Part shown: one piece after another, positions 11,484-22,840 of the stretch | Numbering within the stretch: the first letter of the stretch is position 1 | Layout: each line of letters starts with the position of its first letter | Program-made: the position numbers and the translations under genes | The notes under the pieces: model-generated | Told to the model about the DNA's origin: nothing | The model's database searches: none | The model's input: only the letters and a program-made list of their open reading frames with translations | Source: Iris pallida | Taxonomy: Eukaryota > Streptophyta > Magnoliopsida > Asparagales > Iridaceae | Reading direction: 5' to 3' | Assembly: GCA_029216955.1 (NCBI GenBank) | Contig: JANAVB010005597.1 | Coordinates: forward strand, 46,609,480 to 46,673,479 | DNA: 64,000 nucleotides

Positions 11484-11535
<52 letters not shown>
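11484..11535. repeat. (AT)n microsatellite at SINE tail
   Basis: An (AT)n run grown directly from the A-tail of the SINE. Confidence 0.95.
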
Positions 11536-11539
<4 letters not shown>

Positions 11540-11762
11540 AAAGTTTATAATAAAGGAATAGAACTGTGCAGTAAAAATGCTTGTGGTCATGGTGGTCCTT
11601 GTTGTGACATAATTATAGAGAATACTACTGCAAGTCTGCAATTCACTTAAATGTTAGTATCCTAATTAAAGATACTGTCTCTACGGCTCCGTGCTGGTTA
11701 GTTCTCTTTTCGACTTGTGGCCCATTTTGTTGGAAATTAATAAGGATTACACATAAAGTGAC

Positions 11763-11767
<5 letters not shown>

Positions 11768-11812
<45 letters not shown>

Positions 11813-11820
11813 ATATATAT
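11768..11820. repeat. (AT)n microsatellite
   Basis: An AT run with one TTT interruption at the start of the foldback left arm. The 11536-11767 interval holds nothing I recognise. Confidence 0.9.
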
Positions 11821-11849
11821 TATTTTTTGATACCCAAAATACATTAACA

Positions 11850-12184
11850 TAGACAACACACAATTTCAAACACCCAAATTTATATTTTCTTTCCTCTTAC
11901 AACTTCCTCTTCCACTTGCAACATCTTCCTCTTTCAAACATAATTATTGGTAGTTTTGAATCCATTATTGGGATTTGGAAGCTTTATAAATTGTAAAAGT
12001 ATGGTTAAATATAATAAATGGTGGTTTCAAACTCCATTATAGGGATTTGGAAGTTTTAGAAATCGTAACAGTCTGGTTGGAGATGACGAAAACTATCAGG
12101 ATCCTGGCAGTCTGTCAGAATCTTGGCAATCCTAGGATAATTTTCTATTTTAGGACCGTCAGAATTCTGGTAATCCGAACTGTA
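11850..12184 (+). mobile_element. Foldback element, left arm
   Basis: The arm contains ACAACACACAATTT, TTCCTCTTYCA and GGTGGTTTCAAACTCCATTA. The complements of these appear in the same order at 27590-27830, on the far side of Copia A. The arm itself holds a roughly 70-base internal duplication (CCATTATTGGGATTTGGAAG and CCATTATAGGGATTTGGAAG). This is an inverted-repeat element whose loop received Copia A. Outer ends and target duplication are unclear. Confidence 0.65.
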
Positions 12185-12997
12185 TATTGGGAAAGAAACG
12201 CGGAAACCTTTTTTCCAAACCAGAGAGTACCTGCGAGAGGACCGAGCAATACAACGCACGAACCCAAAAACAACCACACAAAACAATCCACGCAGACACA
12301 GAGAATTTTTGACGTGGAAAATCCTTGCGGGAAAAAAACACGGGACGATCGGAGTCCAACCCTGAGAAGCCTCCACTAATGGAATAGAAGAATTACACCC
12401 TCTACAAACTCCTCCCGATCCAAATCGGATCCCCACAACACTTAGAAGCAAGAACAATGATTACAAGGCTACGAAGAACAAGAACGACGAGTAGAGATTA
12501 CCCGAACGCGATCTCCTTCGAAAACGACCTTCAATCCTCCGTCTTCTCTCCCAAAGTTGTAATGGCACTCTTGCCTCCTTTCTCTCTCTTTTCTTCAATG
12601 TTCTCCGATTGTGTTACTCTGGAATAGGGTTTGAAAATCCCAACTTAACTCCCTAATCCCGCAACAAACCTGGACCGTTTGATTAGATCCAATGGTGAAA
12701 AATCACCCAGATTTCCGCCTCAGCCCCGACGACACAGAGTTCGGCCAGAACTCTGTGTCGGGCAAACAGAACCTACCAGCAATATTCTGGAATGACCAGA
12801 CCGAGTTCGGCCAGAACTTGGCCTGGGATCGAGTTCGGCCCGAACTCGGTGGCCCAGTTCCAGAAGCTCCCCTTGGGAGCAGCAACAGCAGTAGCAACTC
12901 CTCGTTGCCTACTTCCCGAACTTCTTCGACATCGAACGGCGCTCGTCGCACTCCGGGATCTTCTCTACATAGGTTGGGAACCCCACCCACTCCAACA
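12185..12997 (-). repeat. Copia A 3' LTR
   Basis: 813 bases. The minus strand starts TGTTGGAGTGGG. The far end has decayed: TATTGGG where the other LTR has TGTTGGG. Contains inverted repeats built on GAGTTCGG/CCGAACTC near 12733-12760 and 12826-12844. Confidence 0.92.
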
Positions 12998-13010
12998 AAT
13001 CTCCCCCCTC
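12998..13010 (-). promoter_or_regulatory. Copia A polypurine tract
   Basis: On the minus strand GAGGGGGGAGATT lies directly before the 3' LTR, the usual position of the plus-strand primer site. Confidence 0.85.
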
Positions 13011-13014
13011 ACAA

Positions 13015-16000
13015 CTATGGGGAGGATATCGTCATCCCGACGATCTGCCTGCAGTACTCAAACTTCTCCCTTGGTAGAATCTTCGTGAACATATCAGCCA
13101 CGTTGTCATCTGTATGAACCTTCTCAAGCTCCGCGTCCTTCTTCTCAATCACATCCCGTATCCAATGATACCGAGTCTCGATGTGTTTGGACCGGCTATG
13201 AAACGTCTGATTCTTCACAAGGTGAATAGCACTCTGACTGTCGCAAAGCAAAGTATACTGCTCTTGCTTCAGTCCCATTTCCTGCAGCAGCTTCTTCATC
13301 CACAGCAACTCCTTGCAAGCCTCCGTCGCCGCAATGTACTCTGCCTCTGTCGTCGACAAGGCAACACACTTCTGCAACCGCGACTGCCACGACACCGCTC
13401 CTCCCGCAAACATCATCACGTAGCCCGAAGTCGATCGCCTCGTGTCTACATCTCCAGCCATATCAGCGTCGGTATACCCAACCAGCTTCGGCTCGTCACC
13501 ACCAAAGGAAAGTCTCCAACCAGCAGTGCCCAGAAGATATCGTAGAATCCACTTGACCGCACTCCAATGTACCCTTCCAGGATTTGAAAGATACCTGCTA
13601 ACCGTACCAACTGCATGAGCAATATCTGGCCTCGTACACACCATCGCATACATAAGGCTTCCCACAGCTGAGGCATATGGAACCCGCTCCATATCTTCCA
13701 TTTCGTCCTCGGTAGATGGACACTGCTTCTCAGTGAGCTTAAAGTGAGCCGCAAGAGGGGAACTCACTTTCTTCGACCCGTCCATCCCGAAACGCTGAAG
13801 TACCCGGTGAATGTACTTCGTTTGGGACAAGTGTAGCAGCTTGGACTCTCTCTCTCGGCTGATCTCCATCCCAAGAATAGTCTTCGCTGCGTCTAAATCC
13901 TTCATAGAGAAGGCCGCGTCCAGTTGGCGCTTCAGCTCCGCTATCCTAGTGGCATTCCGACCCACTAATAGCATATCATCAACATAGAGCAATAAAATGA
14001 TGAAATCATCCTCGACAAAATACCTCACAAATACACAGTGGTCCGACGTCGTCCGTACATAGCCATGCTCCCCCATAAACGACTCGAACTTTCTGTACCA
14101 CTGCCTCGGAGCCTGCTTCAGACCATACAAGCTCTTCCTCAACCGGCAGACCAAATGTGACTTGCCCTTCTCACAGAATCCCTCTGGCTGCTCCATGTAT
14201 AACTCCTCCTCAAGATCACCGTGGAGGAATGCCGTCTTCACGTCCATCTGCTCGACCTCCAAGTCGAGACTGGCTGCTAATGCTAGCACCACTCGAATAG
14301 ACGAATGCTTGACGACAGGCGAAAAGATCTCATCATAATCCACGCATTTTCGCTGACCGTAGCCTTTAACTACCAGCCTTGCTTTGTATCGAGGGCGAGT
14401 AGCATCATCCGTCTGCTTCACTCTAAACATCCATTGATTCTTCAAAGCCTTCTTGTCCTTTGGCAATCGTACCAAATCATAAGTGGAATTGGTGTGCAAG
14501 GAACTCATCTCCTCCTGCATAGCCTCTATCCACTCCTGCCTGTGTTCGTCTTCCATAGCCTCTGCAAAACTTTCGGGCTCTCCCCCGTCAGTCAATAGCA
14601 CATACTCATCTGGTGAGTATCTCGTAGATGGTCGACGATCCCTGTCACTCTTCCTCAATGGAGCCACTGGTGCTGGCTGTATACCGACAGCCTCCTCCCC
14701 TTCAGGAACTGCCTCTCCGGCATGCTCATCCTCCTGAGGGACACCCTGACCACCATCAGCAGGCTGATGATCAAGGTTGGGAGCTACTCCATGTACCGGC
14801 TCCCCCATAACTGGATCCTCTGCGATGTCCTCTGGAAACTGCTCGAAGCGAAATAACTCTAACTCAGGCAATTCCTCAGCCTCAGAAGGCGTCTCGGAAT
14901 CCTGAGTGTTGGTCATGGTCTGATCCTCGATGAACACCACGTTCCTGCTTCTGTAGAGCTTTCCTTCCACTGGGTCGTAGAGTCTATAGCCAAACTCATC
15001 CCGACCGTAACCGACAAAGACACATCGTCTCGTCTTCAGCTCAAGTTTGGTCCTCTCGTCCTTCGGTACATGCACGAAGGCCTTACAACCAAACGCCCGT
15101 AGGTGATTGTATGACGGCTCTTTGCCGTACCATACTTTGTCAGGCACATCACCCTGTAAAGGAGCACTAGGAGACAAATTAATAACATAAGCAGCTGTGA
15201 GAAGAGCCTCACCCCAATAACTGCCCGGCAAGTTTGCTTCTGACAGCAAACACCGCACCCTCTCCATCAGTGTCCTGTTCATGCGCTCCGCTACACCATT
15301 AAGCTGAGGTGTCTTGGGCGGAGTCTTCTGGTGTCGTATCCCTTGCTCTCTGCAATACGCATCAAAGGGACCGATGTATTCGTCGCCATTGTCGGACCGA
15401 ACACACAATAACTTCTTGCCCGTCTCTCTTTCAACAGAGGCCTGAAACTCTTTGAAAGTAGACAGCACCTGATCCTTGGTCTTTAAGGCATAGACCCAAA
15501 CCTTCCTGGAATAGTCATCAATAAAGGTTACAAAGTAAAAAGCACCACCAAGAGATTTTACCTTCATAGGATCGTAGACATCCGAGTGAATCAACTCGAG
15601 CAACGCCGGCTTCCTCGAACTTGGGTGACTTTGAAAAGACATCCTATTTTGCTTCCCAGCTAAACAGTGCGTGCACTTCTCCAACTTTGTAGACTTGAGC
15701 CCTGGAATCACCTTCCTGTTCACCAAGTAGCTCATTCCCTTCTCGCTGATATGGCCGAGCCGCCTGTGCCACAACTCGGTAGACGCATCACTGACTGCGT
15801 TCACCTCCTGTGCCCCCTGTGCGCTCCCCTCCATATAGTAGAGACCGGACTTCTTGCTTCCTCTGGCAATCACCATCGAACCCCTGGAAAGCTTCCACTG
15901 ACTATTTCCGAAGAGACTGAAGAATCCCTCGTCATCCAACCTTCCAACCGACACCAGGTTGAAACGGATATCAGGGACATGACGAACATCTTTGAGAACA
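13015..16000 (-). CDS. Copia A pol: integrase, reverse transcriptase, RNase H
   Basis: An uninterrupted frame of about 995 codons coming from the insertion site of Copia B. In order: end of protease region (VRHVPDIRFNLVSVG), GAG-pre-integrase (LWHRRLGH), integrase core with Asp (IHSDVYDP, about 15582), Asp (VRSDNGDEY, about 15393) and Glu (NGVAERMN, about 15288), then RT with [11 protein letters not shown] and YVDDM (about 13974-13988), then RNase H with YTDADMAGD and [11 protein letters not shown]. It ends just before the polypurine tract. No stop or shift was seen in this part, unlike gag. It is cut off from gag and protease by Copia B, so no complete polyprotein can form. Confidence 0.93.
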
Positions 16001-16005
16001 AGAAC

Positions 16006-16950
16006 TGTTGACACAAAGTCACAGTCAACCAAATATTGACTACATTGACTAAATAATATCTGTATAAATTCAATACGACACACGACGTCTGCTTTCAGTT
16101 CGGGACAAACGACAGCTCAGTTTCCGACTCTCAGTATATTTTCGAGTCTGTACTTTTACATTTCATTGAGTCTAGAAGTATGTACTCTGAGTTATGCTGA
16201 GCTCTTGGAACTTAGTCTACAAGCCTACCCAAAATCCCAAGCTCCACCAAAACAAAATTGCCCACAAGTCCCACTTAGAATCACTCTGTGCTCTGGAGAC
16301 AGAGTTCGGGCCGAACTCTGCCTCCACACAGAGTTCGGGCCGAACTCTGTCCCCTAGAAATCAGGAACCCTAATTTTAGGGTTAGCTGGTTGCTAGCTGT
16401 CCAACGGCCAAATTTTTGAATTCTCCTACCCGAATTCTGGCCGAATTCTGCCTCAAAAATCAGTATAAATAGGGCATGAATTCTCTCATTTTGAATCACT
16501 CAATCTTCTCTTCTCTTCTCTCCTACAAGCTCTATAAGCCATACCCTTCCCATCTACTAGCCACAAGCCTCCTAAGTCTCGAGTGCTCAGCATCTCTCAG
16601 TTAGGATTCTTGTGCAAGAGTGAAGAAATCGCTTGGACAATTCCAAGCAATCGCCACTGCGATTCTCTGTAAGAAGTTGACGTGCTCTTCTGAAGTAAAG
16701 GCACGGGTTGTAAGCTACTATTTCACAAATAGTGGATTTAATCCTGAGCTAGAGTTCTCAGGCCTGGACTAGTCCTCCACGAGGGAAAACAGGTTAAAAT
16801 TGCCGTGTTTGCGTATGCTCTCTTGTCTTTCATTTACATTCCGCATTTTACTCTGATTATTCATTGTTCGTGAAAGAGTAATTTTTTAATTGGTCATTAT
16901 TATATATATACTCTATTCACCCCCCTCTAGAGTTGCCAAACTGTTCTTCA
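16006..16950 (+). repeat. Copia B 5' LTR
   Basis: Begins TGTTGACACAAAG and ends GTTCTTCA. Contains two perfect copies of the 17-bp palindrome GAGTTCGGGCCGAACTC (16302-16318 and 16331-16347), a degenerate GAATTC form near 16430-16450, and a TATA box. Confidence 0.95.
16464..16472 (+). promoter_or_regulatory. TATA box of Copia B LTR
   Basis: TATAAATAG about 120 bases after the palindromes, followed by a CT-rich leader. Repeated in the 3' LTR at 25158. Confidence 0.8.
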
Positions 16951-16952
16951 AT

Positions 16953-16964
16953 TGGTATCAGAGC
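16953..16964 (+). promoter_or_regulatory. Copia B primer binding site
   Basis: TGGTATCAGAGC two bases after the LTR, complementary to the initiator tRNA-Met 3' end. Confidence 0.92.
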
Positions 16965-17005
16965 TCTGTTCTCTTTATAAGGACTAACATCCTAAGAGCT
17001 GATCC

Positions 17006-19057
17006 ATGGCAACCACACAATCCTTGATCTCCAATCATGGTGAAGGTCAGTCCACTCATAGGCCTCCCCTATTTGATGGGACTAACTACACATATTGGAA
17101 AACAAGGATGAGTTTTTATCTGAAGTCTCTAGACTTTGACCTGTGGACTGTCGTAACTGACGGTTACAAAAAGCCCGCCAGAATAGTTGTCGATGGTGAC
17201 CTCACTGAGAAACCACACGACAAATATTCTGTCGAGGAGAAGAAACAGGCAAGTCTAGATGCTATGGCTATTAATGCTTTATTCTGTGCTATAGACAGGA
17301 ACGAGTTTAACAGGGTCTCTACATGCACCACTGCTCATGAAGTATGGAGACGTCTGGAAGTGACGCATGAAGGAACCACTCAAGTCAAGGAATCAAAGAT
17401 AAGCCGTCTCACTCAAGAGTACGAAGCCTTCAAGATGAAGCCAAATGAGACGATCACTCAAATGTTTACAAGATTCCTCGACATCATCAACCCGTTATCC
17501 TCGCTTGGTAAGCAGTACTCAAACCATGAGAAGATCCGCAAGCTACTCAGAGGGCTACCAAAGATTTGGAACCCTAAGGTGACAGCCATCATAGAAGGAA
17601 ATGATCTCACAAGTATGTCTATGGAGACTTTGATGGGCAAGCTCATGACTCACGAGCTTGACCTCAAGGACTTCGAAGAGCCTGCTCCGAAGACCAGGGA
17701 GATCGCACTCAAAGTTCATCGACGAAAGGTTGATCACGATGAGACTGAAGACGATATCTCAGATGATGAAGACCAAGCTCTCATGGTACGTAACTTCAAG
17801 AAATTCCTTCGCTTCAATCAAAGAAAGAAGGAACCACAAGAAGACGATGAAGAAGAGCCAACCTGCTATGGTTGCAAAAAGACTGGACACGTCAGAAGAG
17901 ACTGTCCGCTCTTAAAGAAAAGCAACCGGTATGAAAAGCCCTACAAGAAGAACTCATCAAAAAGGTATGCCAACACAAGCATTTGGCATGAAAGCGAAGC
18001 AAGTGACTCCGAGGAAGAAAAGAACTCTCCTCAAGACAAAGCAAATGTGTGCCTCATGGCAAATTCCACCAAGGTATCAAACGAAACTTTAGATGACTTC
18101 TCTTTTGATGAACTTGGCGATGCTTTCACCGATTTACTTGATGATCACAAAAAGGTTATCGGTAAATACAAGCATGCCAAGGACAAAATCAAAAGTCTAG
18201 AAGATGAGATACAAAGAATTTCTTTACTTCTTGATAATGTTAGAAACACATCACCCACAAATGACACTGATAAAGTATCCAAGCTTAAATTAAGCTTACA
18301 TGATGCTGAAGCACGCATTGAGCAACAAACTCAAGAAATCACTACTCTCAACACGTTGCTTGCTGAAGAAAAGAGTAGACACAAGATTTCCATGACTAAG
18401 ATTTATGGCTTAAATATCAAGATTGATGAACTGCAAGCTATGTCTAAAAGATTAGAAACCAAATTGGGTAAACAGGTTGTTCAACCTCAAACCCAATCAC
18501 ATGGGCACAACACCACTCATACTAGTCAACCACGTCATTCTCATGCAGCACATAACCATGCATTTATATACACAAACTTTCACAAACCACGTGCACGTAA
18601 GAATATTCCTCATACTCATTATACTGCACAAAGACACAACCAATATCACTCTACACATAGACAAAGTCATCATATCATGCCACAGCATCACACTATGCCA
18701 TATAGACAATCTCAGCATGCCACTCCTCACAGTCAATATCATCATGCTATGCCACACATACATCATCATCATGCCACTCACTCTATGCATAGTCATCATT
18801 ACCATGCTAACTCTCCATATCATCCTCATCCTGTTGCTTATAGATATCATTCTCATGCTCCCAGTATAAATAAAAATGCTATCTGTACTTACTGTGGAAT
18901 ACATGGACACATCTCACCACAGTGTAGAGTTAGAAGATTGGTAGACAAGAAAATATATGCTTGGTTTCCAAAAACTAACTTTTCAGGACCCTCAAGAAAA
19001 TGGGTACCAAAGGTCACATCTACTCTTGATGTAGGTGGACCTTCCCTCCTCAACTGA
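17006..19057 (+). CDS. Copia B Gag
   Basis: 683 codons from ATG 17006, 42 bases after the primer site. The N-terminal part has PLFDGTNYTYWKTRM and LWTVVTDGY, the UBN2/retrotransposon gag signature of SIRE elements. A CX2CX4HX4C knuckle, CYGCKKTGHVRRDC, lies at about residue 287. A predicted coiled coil (about 375-480, KDKIKSLEDEIQRISLL) follows, then a strongly histidine-rich segment (about 500-615) and a second knuckle, CTYCGIHGHISPQC, at about residue 627. Gag packages the element RNA. The frame stops at 19055 and overlaps the protease frame by about 23 bases in the +1 frame; a one-base indel in GTAGGTGGACC, or a programmed shift, would join them. Confidence 0.92.
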   Translation: MATTQSLISNHGEGQSTHRPPLFDGTNYTYWKTRMSFYLKSLDFDLWTVVTDGYKKPARIVVDGDLTEKPHDKYSVEEKKQASLDAMAINALFCAIDRNEFNRVSTCTTAHEVWRRLEVTHEGTTQVKESKISRLTQEYEAFKMKPNETITQMFTRFLDIINPLSSLGKQYSNHEKIRKLLRGLPKIWNPKVTAIIEGNDLTSMSMETLMGKLMTHELDLKDFEEPAPKTREIALKVHRRKVDHDETEDDISDDEDQALMVRNFKKFLRFNQRKKEPQEDDEEEPTCYGCKKTGHVRRDCPLLKKSNRYEKPYKKNSSKRYANTSIWHESEASDSEEEKNSPQDKANVCLMANSTKVSNETLDDFSFDELGDAFTDLLDDHKKVIGKYKHAKDKIKSLEDEIQRISLLLDNVRNTSPTNDTDKVSKLKLSLHDAEARIEQQTQEITTLNTLLAEEKSRHKISMTKIYGLNIKIDELQAMSKRLETKLGKQVVQPQTQSHGHNTTHTSQPRHSHAAHNHAFIYTNFHKPRARKNIPHTHYTAQRHNQYHSTHRQSHHIMPQHHTMPYRQSQHATPHSQYHHAMPHIHHHHATHSMHSHHYHANSPYHPHPVAYRYHSHAPSINKNAICTYCGIHGHISPQCRVRRLVDKKIYAWFPKTNFSGPSRKWVPKVTSTLDVGGPSLLN

Positions 19058-20534
19058 GAGTAAGTGGATTCTCGATAGTGGATGCTCGCGACATATGACG
19101 GGAGACGCAAATCTTTTTGCATCACTATCGATGAAAAGAGAAGGATACGTATCCTTCGGTAACAATCTCAAAGGGCACATAATAGGTAACGGTATCATTG
19201 GTCATCCTCCTTCTCCTGTTATAAAGGATGTCTTCCTAGTGACCGAGTTAAAGCATAACCTGCTCAGCATTAGCCATCTTGCTGATCATGGATATGATAT
19301 TAACTTTGGACAAAACTGTTGCTATATCTATGATAGGTCAACAGAAGACATTACTTTTGAAGGGAAAAGAGAGGACAATATCTATATTTTCTATCTCTCT
19401 ATAAATACTAACCATGCAGGTAGATGTTTATATGCCCACAAAGACGAACGACTACTTTGGCACCAGCGTCTCGGTCATGCCAACATGGATGCTATATCCA
19501 GGCTTTCTACCAAGAATCTAGTGAGAGGATTGCCTGACATCACATTCAAAAAGGACACGGTATGTGCCGAATGTGAACTAAACAAGGCAACTAAATCCTC
19601 ATTTCATTCCATCAACTCTGTAAGTACTACTAGACCCTTGCAATTACTTCATATGGATTTATTTGGTCCTAGTAGAATAGCTAGCCTTGGTGGCAAACTT
19701 TATGCTTTTGTTATTGTTGATGATTTTTCGAGATTTACTTGGGTTTTCTTTCTCGCTAATAAGAGCGACGCTATCTCTGTTTTCAAAGTTTTTGTAAATA
19801 AAGTTCAAAACGAAAAAGGCTACATGATTACTCGAATCCGAAGTGATCATGGAGGCGAATTCGTAAATTCAGATTTTGAAAGTTTTTGTAATGCAAATGG
19901 TTTTGATCATGAATTTTCTTGTCCTAGAACTCCTCAACAAAATGGTGTTGTGGAGCGGAAGAATAGGACTCTTGGCGATATGGCTAGAGTCATGTTGAAT
20001 AAATTTTCTCTTCCGAAATATTTTTGGGCAGAGGCTGTAAGTACAGCATGCCACATTTTGAATAGGGTGCTTATTCGTCCCATTTCGAAGAAAACACCTT
20101 ATGAGCTTTGGTTTGGGAGAACCCCAAATGTTTCTTATTTTAGAGTTTTTGGCTGCAGATGTTTTATCCTTAACACCAAAGACAACTTAGGCAAATTTGA
20201 TGCCAAAGCTGACGATGGTATCTTTCTTGGTTATGCCGCCAAGAGTAAGGGATATAGAGTTTTCAATAAACGCTCACTTATTGTGGAAGAGTCAACAAAT
20301 GTGACTTTTGATGAAGACAACAGTACAGCAAATACTCTTAATGATGACATTGAGCCATCAACTTCTACTCCAATGAATACTTCAACCGAAACTAATTCTC
20401 TGGAGGGTTTGCCTAAGAAATTCTCTTTCAAACCTTCTCATCCAGAAAATTTAGTCATAGGTGAAGTTTCACGTGGAGTTACTACTAGATCATCATTAAG
20501 AGACTCTGTTGCTAGCACTGCCTTCATTTCATAA
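19035..20534 (+). CDS. Copia B protease and integrase
   Basis: Protease site WILDSGCSRHMTG (Asp codon 19074), then GAG-pre-integrase LLWHQRLGHANM and the integrase core with Asp at 19656 (HMDLFGPS), Asp at 19845 (RSDHGGEF) and Glu at 19953 (NGVVERKN). The zinc-finger cysteines (CAECELNKA) precede the core. The frame ends at a TAA (20532) in the linker before RT; the coding sense resumes in the same frame after it, so this is a premature stop. The start is uncertain because the frame probably continues from gag. Confidence 0.9.
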   Translation: MDLPSSTESKWILDSGCSRHMTGDANLFASLSMKREGYVSFGNNLKGHIIGNGIIGHPPSPVIKDVFLVTELKHNLLSISHLADHGYDINFGQNCCYIYDRSTEDITFEGKREDNIYIFYLSINTNHAGRCLYAHKDERLLWHQRLGHANMDAISRLSTKNLVRGLPDITFKKDTVCAECELNKATKSSFHSINSVSTTRPLQLLHMDLFGPSRIASLGGKLYAFVIVDDFSRFTWVFFLANKSDAISVFKVFVNKVQNEKGYMITRIRSDHGGEFVNSDFESFCNANGFDHEFSCPRTPQQNGVVERKNRTLGDMARVMLNKFSLPKYFWAEAVSTACHILNRVLIRPISKKTPYELWFGRTPNVSYFRVFGCRCFILNTKDNLGKFDAKADDGIFLGYAAKSKGYRVFNKRSLIVEESTNVTFDEDNSTANTLNDDIEPSTSTPMNTSTETNSLEGLPKKFSFKPSHPENLVIGEVSRGVTTRSSLRDSVASTAFIS

Positions 20535-22073
20535 GTAGAGCCTAAAAACATTTCTGAAGCTTTTACTGATGAATTTTGGATCTCTGCTATGCAAGAAGAA
20601 CTCAACCAATTTAAGAGAAGCCAAGTATGGGAACTAGTTCCTAAACCGGCTAATCACTCAATAATTGGTACCAAATGGGTGTTTAGAAACAAAGTAAGTG
20701 AAGATGGTTCAGTCACACGTAACAAAGCTCGTCTAGTAGCTCAAGGATACAACCAAGAGGAAGGTATCGACTACGATGAGACATATGCTCCTGTTGCTAG
20801 ACTAGAATCCATTCGGATGCTTTGTGCTTTTGCCAATCATCAGAACTTTAAATTATTTCAAATGGATGTTAAAAGTGCTTTCTTGAATGGCTTTATTAAG
20901 GAGGAAGTTTATGTCAAACAACCCCCTGGCTTTGAAAATCACAAATTTCCCGACCACGTGTTCAAGCTAAAGAAAGCGCTTTATGGCCTTAAACAAGCCC
21001 CCAGAGCTTGGTATGAAAGGCTAAGCAGCTTCTTGCTTGAGAAATGTTTCTCTAAAGGAAAAATTGACACTACACTGTTTATCAAATCTTTCAAAGACAC
21101 CATTCTATTAATTCAGATTTATGTTGATGATATTATTTTTGGGTCTACTGATGAAACTCTTTGTCAAGAATTTGCCAAGTGTATGCAGACGGAATTTGAG
21201 ATGAGCATGATGGGAGAGCTCAACTACTTTCTTGGTCTGCAAGTAAAACAACTGGCTAATGGAACTTTCATCTGCCAATCAAAGTACACCAAGGACATGC
21301 TGAAAAAGTTCGATCTTGACAACATCAAACCAATCAGCACGCCAATGGCCACTTCAACCAAACTCGAACCAGATGAGAGCGGCAAACCTGTTGATCAACG
21401 TAAGTATCGAGGTATGATAGGCAGCTTACTTTATTTAACTGCTAGTCGTCCCGATATCATGTTCAGTGTTTGCCTATGTGCTAGATATCAAGCTAATCCT
21501 AAGGAATCACACATGACCGCAGTTAAGCGTATCTTTAGATACCTTAAGGTTACGGTTACAGTAGGCCTATGGTATCCCAAGTCAACATCATTTGATCTTA
21601 TTGGTTACTCTGATGCTGACTTCGCTGGATGCAAGGTCGACCGTAAAAGTACGAGCGGCACGTGTCATTTATTAGGAAAAGCTTTAGTCTCCTGGTTTAG
21701 CAAGAAACAGAACTCTGTTGCACTATCCACAACAGAAGCTGAATACATAGCAGCTGGGCGTTGTTGTGCACAAATTCTGTGGATGAAGCAAACCCTGGAA
21801 GACTATAAGTTATCTTTCATGCATATTCCTATATTCTGTGACAATACTAGTGCCATCAATTTGACTAAGAACCCTGTATGCCACTCACGCACTAAACACA
21901 TTGAGATCAGACACCACTTTTTGCGTGATCATCAGCAAAATGGCACGATTAACTTAGAATTTATTGACACTGATCATCAGCTGGCAGATTTCTTTACTAA
22001 GTCACTATCCGAAGAGCGTTTCAATTTTCTTTGTCGTGAACTTGGAATCTTAGATGAAGCAGTCATAAATTAA
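20535..22073 (+). CDS. Copia B reverse transcriptase and RNase H
   Basis: Same frame as the integrase, after the TAA; first ATG at 20589. RT has [35 protein letters not shown] and YVDDIIFGS (21119-21145). RNase H has [20 protein letters not shown] and [13 protein letters not shown], with [11 protein letters not shown] near the end. The natural stop is at 22071. Without readthrough of 20532, RT could not be made as part of the polyprotein. Confidence 0.92.
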   Translation, partial: VEPKNISEAFTDEFWISAMQEELNQFKRSQVWELVPKPANHSIIGTKWVFRNKVSEDGSVTRNKARLVAQGYNQEEGIDYDETYAPVARLESIRMLCAFANHQNFKLFQMDVKSAFLNGFIKEEVYVKQPPGFENHKFPDHVFKLKKALYGLKQAPRAWYERLSSFLLEKCFSKGKIDTTLFIKSFKDTILLIQIYVDDIIFGSTDETLCQEFAKCMQTEFEMSMMGELNYFLGLQVKQLANGTFICQSKYTKDMLKKFDLDNIKPISTPMATSTKLEPDESGKPVDQRKYRGMIGSLLYLTASRPDIMFSVCLCARYQANPKESHMTAVKRIFRYLKVTVTVGLWYPKSTSFDLIGYSDADFAGCKVDRKSTSGTCHLLGKALVSWFSKKQNSVALSTTEAEYIAAGRCCAQILWMKQTLEDYKLSFMHIPIFCDNTSAINLTKNPVCHSRTKHIEIRHHFLRDHQQNGTINLEFIDTDHQLADFFTKSLSEERFNFLCRELGILDEAVIN

Positions 22074-22840
22074 AACTCACCTGCGTAAATATCGAGTATA
22101 TTGTGATTCTTTTACGAAGAATTTGGTATGGGTACAAGCCGAAAGGGTCCTTCTGACAACAAGGCGTAAAAGCCTAAGCGACACGGTGCACTAGTCCTCA
22201 GGACTACCGCTAGCTGGGATCCGGCCCCTGCAGCTAACCCATGGCAAATTTGGACTATTGAACCACAATATATATCTTTATTTATTATATGGCTCGTTTC
22301 GATTTAATATTGCCTAATTGATATTTTCTAAAAAGTTCATTCTGTTTTCTGTGTACCTCTCCTTCTCTATCTATTCTATTCTCTTTGGTGTCCTCAACTT
22401 TCTTTTGTTTAACTCTTAAATCTTTTCTTTGTTATCATTTCTTGTTATTCTTCAACTTTTGTTTTCTTTTTAGCCTTTGTTCTGTTCTGGACCAATGATC
22501 CAGAACTCGGGCCGAACTCTGCTCCTATCAGAGTTCGGGCCGAGTTCGGTCCCTTGGTTCCAGGGTCGGGATCTGGCTCTGCCGTTGGATCTATTCAAAT
22601 CCAATGGTCAATATTTCACCCGACCAAAGACAAAACCCTACTTTATGTCGGGATTCTTTCTCTCTCCTTCACTATTACCACCTTTTCTCACCTATACACA
22701 CTCTTTCCTTGAAACCCTAACCCTAGTTTTTGATCTAGAGTGCCTCATTGCTTCTCAAATCAAGAAAAAGGTGTCTCCTCTCCATTCTCCTCCATTGTTC
22801 TTTACCTGTTTGAGGTACCATTTTTTTAAAAAATCTTTTA
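22074..22840 (+). other. Copia B spacer between pol and extra ORF
   Basis: Non-coding. Near 22501-22555 it carries GAACTCGGGCCGAACTC and GAGTTCGGGCCGAGTTCGG, the same palindromic words as the LTR. A CT-rich leader follows before the ATG at 22841. It may hold an internal promoter or splice acceptor for the extra ORF; nothing proves this. Confidence 0.6.

Noticed and set aside
11125..11538. Open frames rich in alternating Tyr and Ile
   Set aside because: They are translations of (AT)n and have no coding meaning; the same holds at 41328-41561 and 43905-44123.
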